This document shows positions 51,102 to 60,600 of a DNA stretch of 64,000 nucleotides, piece by piece. The position numbers and the translations under genes were made by a program. Position 1 is the first letter of the stretch; the number at the start of each line of letters is the position of its first letter. A model generated the notes under the pieces. The model was given only the letters and a program-made list of their open reading frames with translations, ran no database searches and was not told where the DNA came from. The stretch lies in contig NZ_CP019893.1 of assembly GCF_002156705.1 (NCBI RefSeq), forward strand, positions 2,976,001 to 3,040,000, in the 5' to 3' direction. The stretch comes from Natrarchaeobaculum aegyptiacum (GTDB lineage: Archaea; Halobacteriota; Halobacteria; Halobacteriales; Natrialbaceae).

Positions 51102-52370
51102 ATGCAAGAGCGATTCACGAGACATCTCGAACGATACACGACTCCAATACAGGAAACACGTCCCGGTGCGAGCGTCGACGATCTCGCTCCGCTCGGCGAC
51201 CGGTTCGATCGAAAGCGGATCATCGGACTCGGAGAAGCGACACACGGTACGAAAGAGTTCTTCCAGCTGAAACACCGCCTCATACGTTTTGCCGTCACGG
51301 AACTGGATTTTTTATTGATCGGGCTCGAATCGAACTTCGCAGAAACGGTCGCGATTAACGAATATGTGATCTCGGGATCGGGTGAGCCGTACACCGCACT
51401 CGCCGGTCTCTCTTACTGGCCGTGGAAGACCGAAGAGATGCTGGCACTCGTCGAGTGGGTTCGGATGTACAACGAAGGACGACCGGATTCACAGAAGGTT
51501 CAGTTCTACGGGTTCGATATGCAATCGGTGCGAGGATCGGCGCGTCGAATAGAAACAATCCTCAAACGGGTTGATGCCGACTGTCGTGCGGAACTCGAAT
51601 CGGAGATAACGACGCTCACGACGACGCTCGATCCGACGGACAGCGACAATACCTTCGGCTGGCTGACTGCGGCGACGACGGTTGTGACGGAACTGAGAGA
51701 CCGATTTCGCCGACGGGAAGACGCCTACCGGGCGCAGTTAACTCCTCGAGAGTGGCAGTTGGCTACCCACCATCTGCGCGTTATCGAACAGAGTCTCGAG
51801 TTCCACGAGTCCGTGAGTGCGTCGAACGATGCCGACCCAAACGGCGTTCGTGACAGATGTATGGCGGAGAACGTGTCGCGAATTATGGGGTTAGCAAACG
51901 AGGATCGAATCATACTTTGGGCCCACAACGGCCACCTCAAACGAGGCGAGTTCGCGACGTCCCACCGAGCGAACGCACCGAAAACCATGGGACACCACCT
52001 CGAGCAGGAGTACGGTGATCGATATCATCCAGTTGGCTTTGAATTCGGAACCGGAGCGTTCCAGGCATACCCGGACCCAGACACGAGCCAGGAACTCAGC
52101 TTGCGATCGTTTTCCGTCGAGTCAGTCCCCGACGAAACCGTTCCGGCGGTCCTCGCAGGTGTCGATGGTTCGTGCTGGTATCTCGATATCACGTCGGCGG
52201 TAGGCGATCAGGTCGTCGACGACTGGATCGATACCGAACAGATTATGCACAATATCGGCTCAGTACACCTGGGAGAATTCGACGCCTACGTGCCTGTCAC
52301 GTTAGCGGAAGCGTTTGACGGGTTAATTTACGTAACAGAAACGCATCGCGCAGTTCCGATCGACGCCTAA
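51102..52370 (+). CDS. Erythromycin-esterase-like protein
   Basis: A 422-aa protein of the erythromycin esterase (EreA/EreB) superfamily. Family blocks are visible: IIGLGEATHGTKEFFQLKHR near the N-terminus, a GLESNFAE segment with the catalytic-site acidic residues, and ILWAHNGHLKRGEF near residue 270 with the conserved His. Members hydrolyse macrolide lactones, but most are uncharacterised. Here the gene starts 10 nt after lanM, so a role in peptide tailoring, product inactivation or self-protection is more likely than macrolide resistance (inference). The ATG at 51102 is preferred; a GTG at 51072 would overlap lanM. Confidence 0.82.
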   Translation: MQERFTRHLERYTTPIQETRPGASVDDLAPLGDRFDRKRIIGLGEATHGTKEFFQLKHRLIRFAVTELDFLLIGLESNFAETVAINEYVISGSGEPYTALAGLSYWPWKTEEMLALVEWVRMYNEGRPDSQKVQFYGFDMQSVRGSARRIETILKRVDADCRAELESEITTLTTTLDPTDSDNTFGWLTAATTVVTELRDRFRRREDAYRAQLTPREWQLATHHLRVIEQSLEFHESVSASNDADPNGVRDRCMAENVSRIMGLANEDRIILWAHNGHLKRGEFATSHRANAPKTMGHHLEQEYGDRYHPVGFEFGTGAFQAYPDPDTSQELSLRSFSVESVPDETVPAVLAGVDGSCWYLDITSAVGDQVVDDWIDTEQIMHNIGSVHLGEFDAYVPVTLAEAFDGLIYVTETHRAVPIDA

Positions 52371-52443
52371 TGCACTACGCTCGTTTGAACGTCGACTGAA
52401 ACTATCCTTCCATACGAATGTATTTTTGGGAATAACGAGCGAA

Positions 52444-52453
52444 GATAATATAT
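52444..52453 (+). promoter_or_regulatory. TATA-like element before the ABC exporter gene
   Basis: GATAATATAT lies 28-37 nt before the ATG at 52481, suggesting the exporter can be transcribed separately from lanM. Confidence 0.45.
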
Positions 52454-52480
52454 GTGAGACGCTAATCTCATACGGATACA

Positions 52481-54388
52481 ATGGGAGAAGTGGACGCTTC
52501 TGGGTCCGACGGGACTAACTCTACTACCCTGTTCGAAAGCGAACAGGATGACATTGGCTGGCCGATCCCCCGGTTATTTCTGGAGTTTGGCCCGAAATAC
52601 AAGATCCTGGTTTTGGGAGCCCTTCTCACGTCGGTACTGGGACCGTTTGTCAATCTCATCCCTCCGTATATTTTACAGACGGCAATTGATGCCGTGTTAC
52701 TGGGTGATGAACCGTTCTCTCTGCCGGGTGTCTCCCCCGATCGACTCCCCGAGGACCAACTTCAGCAACTGTATCTGGTTTCCGCGATCATTATCGCCGC
52801 CTCTGTGGCCGGTGCGGTGCTTTCGTGGGCCGGCGGTTGGACCTGGGGTCTCTTCTCACAGGAAGTTCAGCACTCGATTCGGACCGAAACGTACGAAAAG
52901 GTCCAAACGCTCGGAATGGGGTTTTTCGATTCGGAGGAGACCGGCCAGATAATGAGCGTTCTTAATAACGACGTGAATCGGTTAAACCAGTTTCTCAAGG
53001 ATTTTCTCCGTGATTCGCTTCATATCACCACGACGTTGCTCGGAATCACCATACTGTTATTTATGCTCCACTGGGAGTTCGCCCTGATCACGTTCGTTTT
53101 CTTTCCGATAATGACGCTTCTCACCAGGTATTTCGTGAAGCGGATTCGGCCAAAGCACGAAGCGGTTCGAAAACAGGTTGGTTCACTGAACGCCTGTATC
53201 GAAAACAACATAAGCGGAATTCGGGTAATCAAATCGTATACATCAGAGTCGAACGAGGCAGATCGTATCAGAGACTCATCAGAGAGGTTGTATGACAAAC
53301 GGTGGAACGTCATAACGACTCGAATCAAGTTTTTTCCTGCTGTTTCAGCCGTTAACTGGATCGGATTCGGTGCGATCATCATTATCGGTGGAATCTGGAT
53401 CATCAATGGTCCACCGCTGTTTTTCTCCGAACCGCTTACTGTCGGGACTCTCGTTGCGTTTCTCGTCTACAACGAACGGCTGATGGAACCGATACTGGTC
53501 GGCGGAAAACTCGTCGACAGGTACTTCAAATCGCGTGCATCGGTCGTACGGATCTTTGCGCTGCAAGATTACGAGACGGAAATCACGGAAACCGACGATT
53601 CAGTCGATATTGAACCAATGACGGGAGATGTACAGTTCGTAGACGTTACCTTCAGCTACGACGAGAAACCGGTGCTGAAAAACGTCGATTTGGAGATCAA
53701 CCCGGGTGAGTTCGTTGGAATCGTTGGATCGACGGGATCCGGAAAGACGACGTTGACGAAGCTGTTGCTTCGCTTCTACGAACCCGACTCGGGCATGATC
53801 CTGATCGACGGTTACGAACTCGATCGAGTTTCCCTCGAAAGCTTGAGACGATCGATCGGTGTCGTCCACCAGGATCCGTATCTCTTCTCCGGAACGGTCC
53901 GTGACAACATTTCGTACGGAAGTCCCGAGGTGACAGAAGCCGAAATAGTCCAGGCGGCAAAACGGGCAAACGCACACGATTTTATTTCGGACCTCCCCGA
54001 TGGGTACGATACGGCCGTCGGTCAACGAGGCGTCAAACTCTCCGGTGGCCAACGTCAGCGAATCTCGATCGCTCGAGCGATTATCGGTGATCCAGACATC
54101 CTCGTTCTGGACGAGGCAACATCGCACGTGGACAATCGAACGGAATCACTGATCCAAAACTCCCTCTCGGACATCGTCGCCGATCGGACGACGTTTGCGA
54201 TCGCGCACCGACTCTCGACCGTTCGCCACGCCGACACGATACTCGTCCTAGACGATGGCCGGATCGTCGAACGAGGAACACACGACGAGTTGCTTCGCCA
54301 AGATGAGTTTTATTCTGATCTGTGGGAGATGCACATTGGAGAAGGAAATCAAACGTCCATCGAACGGGCCGGCTACACGAAGCCGTAA
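52481..54388 (+). CDS. lanT: ABC exporter (fused permease and ATPase), probable lanthipeptide transporter
   Basis: A 635-aa type IV ABC half-exporter. Six transmembrane helices span about residues 35-330. The ATPase has Walker A GSTGSGKTTLTKLLLRF, signature VKLSGGQRQRISIARA, Walker B ILVLDEATSHVD and the H-loop FAIAHRLSTV. There is no N-terminal C39 peptidase domain, so it cannot cleave the GG leader itself, unlike classical LanT. Its place at the end of the lanM group argues for export of the modified peptide or for immunity; the gene symbol reflects that inferred role. A general lipid or drug exporter of the MsbA type remains possible. Confidence 0.82.
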   Translation: MGEVDASGSDGTNSTTLFESEQDDIGWPIPRLFLEFGPKYKILVLGALLTSVLGPFVNLIPPYILQTAIDAVLLGDEPFSLPGVSPDRLPEDQLQQLYLVSAIIIAASVAGAVLSWAGGWTWGLFSQEVQHSIRTETYEKVQTLGMGFFDSEETGQIMSVLNNDVNRLNQFLKDFLRDSLHITTTLLGITILLFMLHWEFALITFVFFPIMTLLTRYFVKRIRPKHEAVRKQVGSLNACIENNISGIRVIKSYTSESNEADRIRDSSERLYDKRWNVITTRIKFFPAVSAVNWIGFGAIIIIGGIWIINGPPLFFSEPLTVGTLVAFLVYNERLMEPILVGGKLVDRYFKSRASVVRIFALQDYETEITETDDSVDIEPMTGDVQFVDVTFSYDEKPVLKNVDLEINPGEFVGIVGSTGSGKTTLTKLLLRFYEPDSGMILIDGYELDRVSLESLRRSIGVVHQDPYLFSGTVRDNISYGSPEVTEAEIVQAAKRANAHDFISDLPDGYDTAVGQRGVKLSGGQRQRISIARAIIGDPDILVLDEATSHVDNRTESLIQNSLSDIVADRTTFAIAHRLSTVRHADTILVLDDGRIVERGTHDELLRQDEFYSDLWEMHIGEGNQTSIERAGYTKP

Positions 54389-54767
54389 CGCCACTCACGC
54401 TCGAGTCACGATCGTCGGTCAGCGGACGGGTCCACGGCGGGAACGTAGCGCTGGTGATTGCAACCAAGGACGGTTCGACCGCGTCGGCCACGTGGTACGT
54501 CGTAGAGCGATCGCTTGACCTTGATCCAGCGTCCCCGCGGAAACGCGAAAACGTAGACTGAGACTCCCACCGCGACGCGACCGGAGTTCGAGTCGGCCCG
54601 CGACCCCGAAGACAGTGAGCGCGACCCTCGAGGTGGTGCGGCCGATTGCGTCCGGTCATTTCTATCGCGTACTCCATCGATTTCGAGTATCATAGGTACT
54701 GAAATCCCGTTCTCGAAACAATCAATTACGGTTATTCGCCAGTTCGGTGTGTATTTGGCTGGAATAC
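54389..54767. other. Gene-free stretch at the right edge of the accessory island
   Basis: About 379 nt in which composition returns to high GC. Overlapping short ORFs on both strands show no family features. I found no clear copy of the icd 3'-end repeat here that would mark a right attachment site. Confidence 0.45.
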
Positions 54768-55832
54768 ATGACAGACGATCGCGACCTTCCGGCGACACCA
54801 CGGCGAACCTTCCTCGCCGGGGCCGCCGGTGTGGCAGCTCTCGGAACGGCTGCGACGGCCGGCGCGAGCGACCACCACGAACGCAAACGCGAGACGCCGA
54901 AGACGACCGACGACGGGGACCTGACCGGCCACGACCTCACGATGGACGACGGCTACCGGCTCCGCGTGTGGGAGCGGACGGCCAGCGACGATCCCGAGGA
55001 GGCGGTCATCTTCGTCCACGGAATGACCTACGGCGCGGTACCGATGTTCGACCCGCCCGTGGCCCCGGACTTCGGTTGGCTGCCGTTCGCCGCCGGGCGC
55101 GGACAGGCTACCTTCGCCCCCGACATGCGCGGCTACGGCGATTCGGAACGTCCGCCCGAGTACGACGAACCGCCGGAGGCGAACACTTCCGGGCTGTCGT
55201 TCGAACGCGAAGCCCGTGACATCCTCGCGTTGACCCGCTGGCTCCGCGCGGAACGGAACTTCGACCGCATCCACTACGTTGGTCTCTCGGGAGGAACGTG
55301 GCGCGGCCGGGCCGTCTACACGCTCGGCGACCCCGACTACGCGACGGTTACGCTCGCCGGCGGCTCCTTCGAGACGCTCCCGGTTGGTGCCGAGCCTGAT
55401 GGCCCGTTTTACCTCCCACACACGCGCGAGGAGTTCGACGCGGCGTTGACCGGCGAGATTCCTGAGGGTGAGGCCGTCGACGACTGGCTCGGCGGCGACG
55501 AGTTCACCGCTCGGGAAGTCCTGGATGGCGTCTGGCAGCCGATCGTGACCTCGAACCAGCGCCTCGCGGAGCCGGATACGATCGCCAATCCGCTCGTACT
55601 CCAGCAGGCGACCTACCATCCGAAGCACATCGACGATCCGACGCTCGTGATCCGTGCCTCGGGCGACGAGACGATCAGTCGTGAGGGGGCGTTGAACCTC
55701 TACGATGGCGTCGGCGCGATCGAGGATCGAAAACGGTACGTCGAACTCGCGGGGGGAACCCACTTCGTGTTCTTAGAGCGCCGACGCCAGGCGTTCTTCG
55801 AGGAGGTGTACGGGTTCCAACAACGGTACTGA
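54768..55832 (+). CDS. Tat-exported alpha/beta hydrolase
   Basis: A 354-aa hydrolase. The N-terminus is a twin-arginine signal (PATPRRTFLAGAAGVAALGT), so the folded protein is exported, the usual route in haloarchaea. The mature part has FVHGMTYGA (oxyanion loop), DMRGYGDSERP, the nucleophile elbow YVGLSGGTWRG with Ser, an acidic residue in IRASGDETI and the terminal His in AGGTHFVF. The substrate is unknown; esterase, epoxide hydrolase or dehalogenase are all possible in this fold. The ATG at 54768 starts the signal peptide. Confidence 0.8.
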   Translation: MTDDRDLPATPRRTFLAGAAGVAALGTAATAGASDHHERKRETPKTTDDGDLTGHDLTMDDGYRLRVWERTASDDPEEAVIFVHGMTYGAVPMFDPPVAPDFGWLPFAAGRGQATFAPDMRGYGDSERPPEYDEPPEANTSGLSFEREARDILALTRWLRAERNFDRIHYVGLSGGTWRGRAVYTLGDPDYATVTLAGGSFETLPVGAEPDGPFYLPHTREEFDAALTGEIPEGEAVDDWLGGDEFTAREVLDGVWQPIVTSNQRLAEPDTIANPLVLQQATYHPKHIDDPTLVIRASGDETISREGALNLYDGVGAIEDRKRYVELAGGTHFVFLERRRQAFFEEVYGFQQRY

Positions 55833-55865
55833 CGACGAAGGGGCTGGTTCGATCGTACCAGCCGC

Positions 55866-56930
55866 TCACTCGGAGCGTTCGGCCATCCGCTCGCCGACCT
55901 CGAGTCCGTTCCGGAGCGCGGCCGCGACGCGACCCTCGCCGGCGACCCAGTCGCCCGCCACGAAGAGGCCGGCTGTCTCGGCCTGATCGAGCGGCGCGCT
56001 CCCGAGTTTGGCTTCGGGAAGCGCGTAGCGCCAGTGCTGGTGGTCCGTCCAGTCAGGGTCTGTGAGTCGGTCGTCGCCGACGACCTCGGCGGTGAGTCTC
56101 GCGAGCTCTGCCAGCGAGGCTTCCGGGTCGTCGTCCTCGCGGGCCACGGACCACTCGTGGTTCGCCTGTACGACGAGCAGTGACTCTCCCTCCGGGACGT
56201 GGCCGGGTTTGCACTCCTCGCGACCGATCCAGCCGATTTCGTGGTCCTTTTCGGGATTGATAAGCGCGTAGTACGGCTCGTCGAGCGCGAACGGGTAGTG
56301 GAAGACGCCGGTGAAGACCTGCCGGTAGGGGACAGAGCCGACGGCCTCGACCAGCCCATCGCGGGCCTCTGCGTCCCAGTCGGTCGCCCGGAGGAGCGCG
56401 GCGGTCTGTGGGGCCGGCGGCGTCAGGAGGACGGCGTCGAAGGGCCCCCATCGGTCGCCGCCGGCGTCCGTGAGGTGCCACCTGCCGTCGTTCGATCTGC
56501 CGGAGTCACCGGGTTCGCCTCCGAACTCGAGCCGTTCCACGCGCGTCCGCCGGTGGACCGTCGCGCCCGCCCGTTCGAACAGTCGTTTGGCGATCTGGGT
56601 CAGGCCGCGGCGGTACGTCCACCGCCGTCCGGACGGTTTCCGGCCCGGCGAGACGGTGCCGTCGGCGTCGAGCGTCCAGGTCGGCTCGGCAATCTCGACC
56701 AGCCCGTCGGCCTCGAGCGACTCGGTCAGCAGCGTCGCGACGCGGTCGTCGTCGGTGACGTAATTCGCGCCGTAGTCGTAGACGGTCTCATCGCGCCGGC
56801 GGGTCGCCGCCCGGCCACAGACGCCGCCTGACTTCTCGAGGACGGTGACGGCGGCGTCTGTGCGTTCCGAGAGGACGTGGGTCGCGGCCGCTCCAGCGGC
56901 ACCGGCACCGACGACGCAGATCCGTTGCAT
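55866..56930 (-). CDS. FAD-dependent amine-oxidase-fold protein (renalase-like)
   Basis: A 354-aa flavoprotein. The N-terminal ADP-binding motif is ICVVGAGAAGAAATHVLSER, followed by EKSGGVCGRAATRR and YDYGANYVTD, typical of renalase and related NAD(P)/FAD oxidoreductases. The C-terminal FAD motif is LFVAGDWVAGEGRVAAALRN. Substrates are unknown; renalase-type enzymes oxidise aberrant NAD(P)H isomers. It converges with the alpha/beta hydrolase gene and is divergent from carB. Confidence 0.82.
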   Translation of the reverse strand: MQRICVVGAGAAGAAATHVLSERTDAAVTVLEKSGGVCGRAATRRRDETVYDYGANYVTDDDRVATLLTESLEADGLVEIAEPTWTLDADGTVSPGRKPSGRRWTYRRGLTQIAKRLFERAGATVHRRTRVERLEFGGEPGDSGRSNDGRWHLTDAGGDRWGPFDAVLLTPPAPQTAALLRATDWDAEARDGLVEAVGSVPYRQVFTGVFHYPFALDEPYYALINPEKDHEIGWIGREECKPGHVPEGESLLVVQANHEWSVAREDDDPEASLAELARLTAEVVGDDRLTDPDWTDHQHWRYALPEAKLGSAPLDQAETAGLFVAGDWVAGEGRVAAALRNGLEVGERMAERSE

Positions 56931-57138
56931 ACTCGTCGGTGGCGCTCCGGGAATACGAAAGCTGTCCCAAACGGAGTGGGCTGTCGGCGTTCGAGGATCG
57001 CGGCTCTGTAGACGCCTGTCGGGACGACTACGGGAGGGCGGTCGCTCGCCGCCGATTCGAATTTCGAAATCGGATTTCGAGATTCGTATTGTTTCGTGGC
57101 GCTTATTACGATGTGCGAACTTCGAACGGACAGGACCA

Positions 57139-60100
57139 ATGAGTACGGATCAGAGCGAAGCCGGCACGGGAGACGGACGCACGATCCTCCTGATCGGAAG
57201 CGGACCGATCCAGATCGGGCAGGCAGCCGAGTTCGACTACTCGGGGGCACAGGCCTGCCGGGCATTGCAGGAGGAGGGGGCCGAAGTCGTCCTCGTCAAC
57301 TCGAACCCGGCGACGATCATGACGGACCCGGAGATGGCAGACCGGGTCTACATCGAACCGATCACGACCGAGGCGATCGCCGAGATAATCGAGAACGAAC
57401 AGCCAGACGGCGTCATCGCCGGTCTCGGGGGCCAGACCGGACTGAACGTCACGGCAGAGCTCGCCGAGGAAGGCGTTCTCGAAAAACACGACGTCGAGAT
57501 CATGGGGACGCCGCTCGACACCATCTACGCGACGGAAGACCGCGACCTCTTCCGCCAGCGCATGCAGAAGATCGGCCAGCCAGTTCCCCGGTCGACGACC
57601 ATCTCGCTCGACGAGGGTGAGTCGGTCGCCGACCTGACCGAAGCCGACCTCGAGGAGCGCGTCGAAGACGCCGTCGAGGCGGTCGGTGGCCTGCCGGTCA
57701 TCGCTCGCACGACGTACACGCTCGGGGGGTCCGGATCGGGCGTCGTCCACGATTTCGAGGAACTCCTCGCCCGCGTCCGCAAGGGACTTCGTCTCTCGCG
57801 AAACAGTGAGGTGCTCATCACCGAGTCCATCGCCGGCTGGGTCGAGTACGAGTACGAGGTCATGCGCGACGCCGACGACTCCTGTATCATCATCTGCAAC
57901 ATGGAGAACATCGACCCGATGGGAATCCACACCGGGGAGTCGACGGTCGTCACGCCGTCCCAGATCGTCCCCGACAGGGGTCACCAGGAGATGCGCACCG
58001 CGGCGCTCGACGTCATCCGCGAACTCGGCATTCAGGGCGGCTGTAACATCCAGTTCGCCTGGCGCGACGACGGAACTCCCGGTGGCGAGTACCGCGTGGT
58101 CGAGGTCAACCCGCGCGTCTCGCGCTCCTCTGCGCTGGCCTCCAAGGCGACCGGCTACCCGATCGCTCGCGTCACCGCGAAGGTCGCCCTCGGGAAGCGC
58201 CTCCACGAGATCGAAAACGAGATCACCGGCGAGACGACCGCTGCCTTCGAACCCGCGATCGACTACGTCGTCACCAAGGTACCACGCTGGCCCAAGGACA
58301 AGTTTGACGACGTCGACTTCGAACTCACCACGGCGATGAAATCCACGGGTGAGGCGATGGCCATCGGTCGTACCTTCGAGGAGAGCCTCCTGAAGGCCCT
58401 TCGTTCGAGCGAGTACGATCCAAGCGTCGACTGGGAGGAGGTAAGTGACGAGGAACTCGAGGAGCGCTATCTCGAGCGTCCCTCCCCCGACCGCCCGTAC
58501 GCGATGTTCGAGGCGTTCGACCGCGGCTACACGGTCGAGGAGGTCGTCGACCTGACGGGCATCTTCGAGTGGTACACCGAACGCTACAAGCGCATCGCCG
58601 AGTCGACTCGCGCCGCGCAGGAGGGTGACTTCACCGAGGCAGCGATCGTCGGCCGGACGAACGCCGCGATCGCCGCGACCGCCGGTGCCGACGTCGGCAC
58701 CGTCGAACAGGAGGTTCCGGGTCGCACCTACAAACAGGTCGACACCTGCGCTGGCGAGTTCGAAGCCCAGACGCCGTACTACTACTCCGCGCGCAAAGAC
58801 GAGTTCGAGTCCGGCCCGCTCGTCGGCGACGCTGCCGCGGGCGAACTCGAGGTCGACCGCGACGTCGAGAGCGTGATCGTCGTCGGCGGCGGCCCGATCC
58901 GCATCGGGCAGGGCGTCGAGTTCGACTACTGTTCGGTCCACGCGGTCCAGGCCCTGCGTGAGATGGGCATCGACGCCCACGTCGTGAACAACAACCCCGA
59001 GACCGTCTCGACGGACTACGACACCTCCGACGGCCTGTTCTTCGAACCGATCACGGCCGAGGAGGTCGCCGACGTTGCAGAGGCCATCGACGCCGACGGC
59101 GTGATGGTCCAGTTCGGCGGCCAGACCTCGGTCAACATCGGCGAACCGCTCGAGGACGAACTCGAGCGCCGTGAGCTCGACTGTGCGGTCATGGGAACGA
59201 GCGTCGAGGCGATGGACCTCGCCGAGGACCGCGACCGGTTCAACGCCCTCATGGACGACCTCGGCATCGCCCAGCCCGAAGGCGGTACGGCGACGTCGAA
59301 AGAAGAGGCACTCGAACTGGCTCACGAGATCGGCTACCCCGTTCTCGTGCGTCCCTCCTACGTGCTCGGCGGCCGCGCGATGCAGGTCGTCTACGACGAC
59401 GCCGAACTCGAGGAGTACATCGAGGAAGCCGTTCGCGTGAGCCCGGACAAGCCGATCCTCGTCGACGACTTCCTCGAGGGCGCGGTCGAACTCGACGTCG
59501 ACGCCGTCGCCGACGGCGAGGACGTCCTCATCGGCGGCATCATGGAACACGTCGAGAGCGCCGGCGTCCACTCCGGCGACTCCGCGTGTATGATCCCGCC
59601 GCGTTCGCTCGGCCGGGACGTCAACCGTCGTGTTCGCGAGGTGGCAGAACAGATCGCCCGCGAACTCGACACCGTCGGCCTGCTGAACGTCCAGCTCGCG
59701 GTCACCAACATCGACGATCCGGACGCAGAGAGCGAGGTCTACGTCCTCGAGGCCAACCCCCGTTCCTCGCGCACGGTGCCGTTCATCTCGAAGGCGACGG
59801 GCGTCCCGATCGCCAAGATCGCCGCGAAGGTCATGACCGGCACCTCGCTCTCCGAACTCGACGTCGAAGAACAGGTCCCCGAACAGGTCTCGATCAAGGA
59901 GGTCGTCCTGCCGTTCGACCGCCTGCCGGGGTCGGACCCGCGTCTCGGCCCGGAGATGAAGTCGACCGGTGAGGTCATGGGCACCGCCGACACGTTCGGC
60001 AAGGCCTACGACAAAGCTCAAGACGCCGTCGGGAAGCCCGTCCCCGAGAACGGAACGGCTATCGTCGACCTCTCGGCCGACGAGTTCCCCGACCCCGACA

Positions 60101-60387
60101 CCGAGGCCGGCGAAGAACTCGTCGCTGGCTTCACCGAGTACTACGACCTCTGTGAGGAAGTCGACCTCGTCGAGGCCGTCCGCAGCGGCGACGTCGACGT
60201 CATCGTCTCCCGGGACCGCACACTGCTCGAGGCCGCCGTCGAAGAGGAAGTCACCTACTTCTCGACCGAGGCATCGGCGAAAGCCGCACTCGAGGCGAGA
60301 GCCGCACGTGACGAACCGATCGACGTGCAGGCGATCACGGACCGCCCACAGCGCGACGAGTACTGGGGACAGCCCAAGGACGCCTGA
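57139..60387 (+). CDS. carB: Carbamoyl-phosphate synthase large subunit
   Basis: A 1082-aa enzyme that makes carbamoyl phosphate from bicarbonate, ammonia (delivered by CarA) and two ATP, for arginine and pyrimidine synthesis. The two homologous halves start with GSGPIQIGQAAEFDYSGAQA near residue 20 and VVGGGPIRIGQGVEFDYCSV near residue 580, each followed by an ATP-grasp domain. The C-terminal about 140 residues are the MGS-like allosteric domain. The ATG at 57139 is used; the open frame extends 294 nt further upstream but lacks family sequence. carA is not adjacent in this window. Confidence 0.95.
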   Translation: MSTDQSEAGTGDGRTILLIGSGPIQIGQAAEFDYSGAQACRALQEEGAEVVLVNSNPATIMTDPEMADRVYIEPITTEAIAEIIENEQPDGVIAGLGGQTGLNVTAELAEEGVLEKHDVEIMGTPLDTIYATEDRDLFRQRMQKIGQPVPRSTTISLDEGESVADLTEADLEERVEDAVEAVGGLPVIARTTYTLGGSGSGVVHDFEELLARVRKGLRLSRNSEVLITESIAGWVEYEYEVMRDADDSCIIICNMENIDPMGIHTGESTVVTPSQIVPDRGHQEMRTAALDVIRELGIQGGCNIQFAWRDDGTPGGEYRVVEVNPRVSRSSALASKATGYPIARVTAKVALGKRLHEIENEITGETTAAFEPAIDYVVTKVPRWPKDKFDDVDFELTTAMKSTGEAMAIGRTFEESLLKALRSSEYDPSVDWEEVSDEELEERYLERPSPDRPYAMFEAFDRGYTVEEVVDLTGIFEWYTERYKRIAESTRAAQEGDFTEAAIVGRTNAAIAATAGADVGTVEQEVPGRTYKQVDTCAGEFEAQTPYYYSARKDEFESGPLVGDAAAGELEVDRDVESVIVVGGGPIRIGQGVEFDYCSVHAVQALREMGIDAHVVNNNPETVSTDYDTSDGLFFEPITAEEVADVAEAIDADGVMVQFGGQTSVNIGEPLEDELERRELDCAVMGTSVEAMDLAEDRDRFNALMDDLGIAQPEGGTATSKEEALELAHEIGYPVLVRPSYVLGGRAMQVVYDDAELEEYIEEAVRVSPDKPILVDDFLEGAVELDVDAVADGEDVLIGGIMEHVESAGVHSGDSACMIPPRSLGRDVNRRVREVAEQIARELDTVGLLNVQLAVTNIDDPDAESEVYVLEANPRSSRTVPFISKATGVPIAKIAAKVMTGTSLSELDVEEQVPEQVSIKEVVLPFDRLPGSDPRLGPEMKSTGEVMGTADTFGKAYDKAQDAVGKPVPENGTAIVDLSADEFPDPDTEAGEELVAGFTEYYDLCEEVDLVEAVRSGDVDVIVSRDRTLLEAAVEEEVTYFSTEASAKAALEARAARDEPIDVQAITDRPQRDEYWGQPKDA

Positions 60388-60600
60388 TCGGTCCAGTAAC
60401 TGCCACTCACCGATACTCTGGCCCGCATCGTTGATCACTTCCGTTCAGTCCCACGCTTCCGACGTTCCCTTTCCTGCTGCGTTCTGCCACTCCGCTGCCG
60501 ACCGCGGGTTCGCTGCCGAATCGTCACACTCGAGTCGAGCTCTCACCCCAGTGAGAGACAGCCCGCGTTTCAAGCCACCGGGCGTCCAAGTTTCCCCTGT

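Noticed and set aside
54389-54767. Right-hand partner of the icd 3'-end repeat (attachment site)
   Set aside because: I looked for the ATCGAGAA...CATAA pattern at the right edge of the island and found no convincing copy, so island boundaries by att sites are not claimed.
54322-54801. Overlapping short ORFs on both strands right of the ABC exporter
   Set aside because: No conserved features, and they overlap one another and the flanking genes.
57106-60438. 1,110-codon open frame antisense to carB
   Set aside because: It mirrors carB codons and has the unnatural composition typical of antisense frames in high-GC haloarchaeal genes; no family features.
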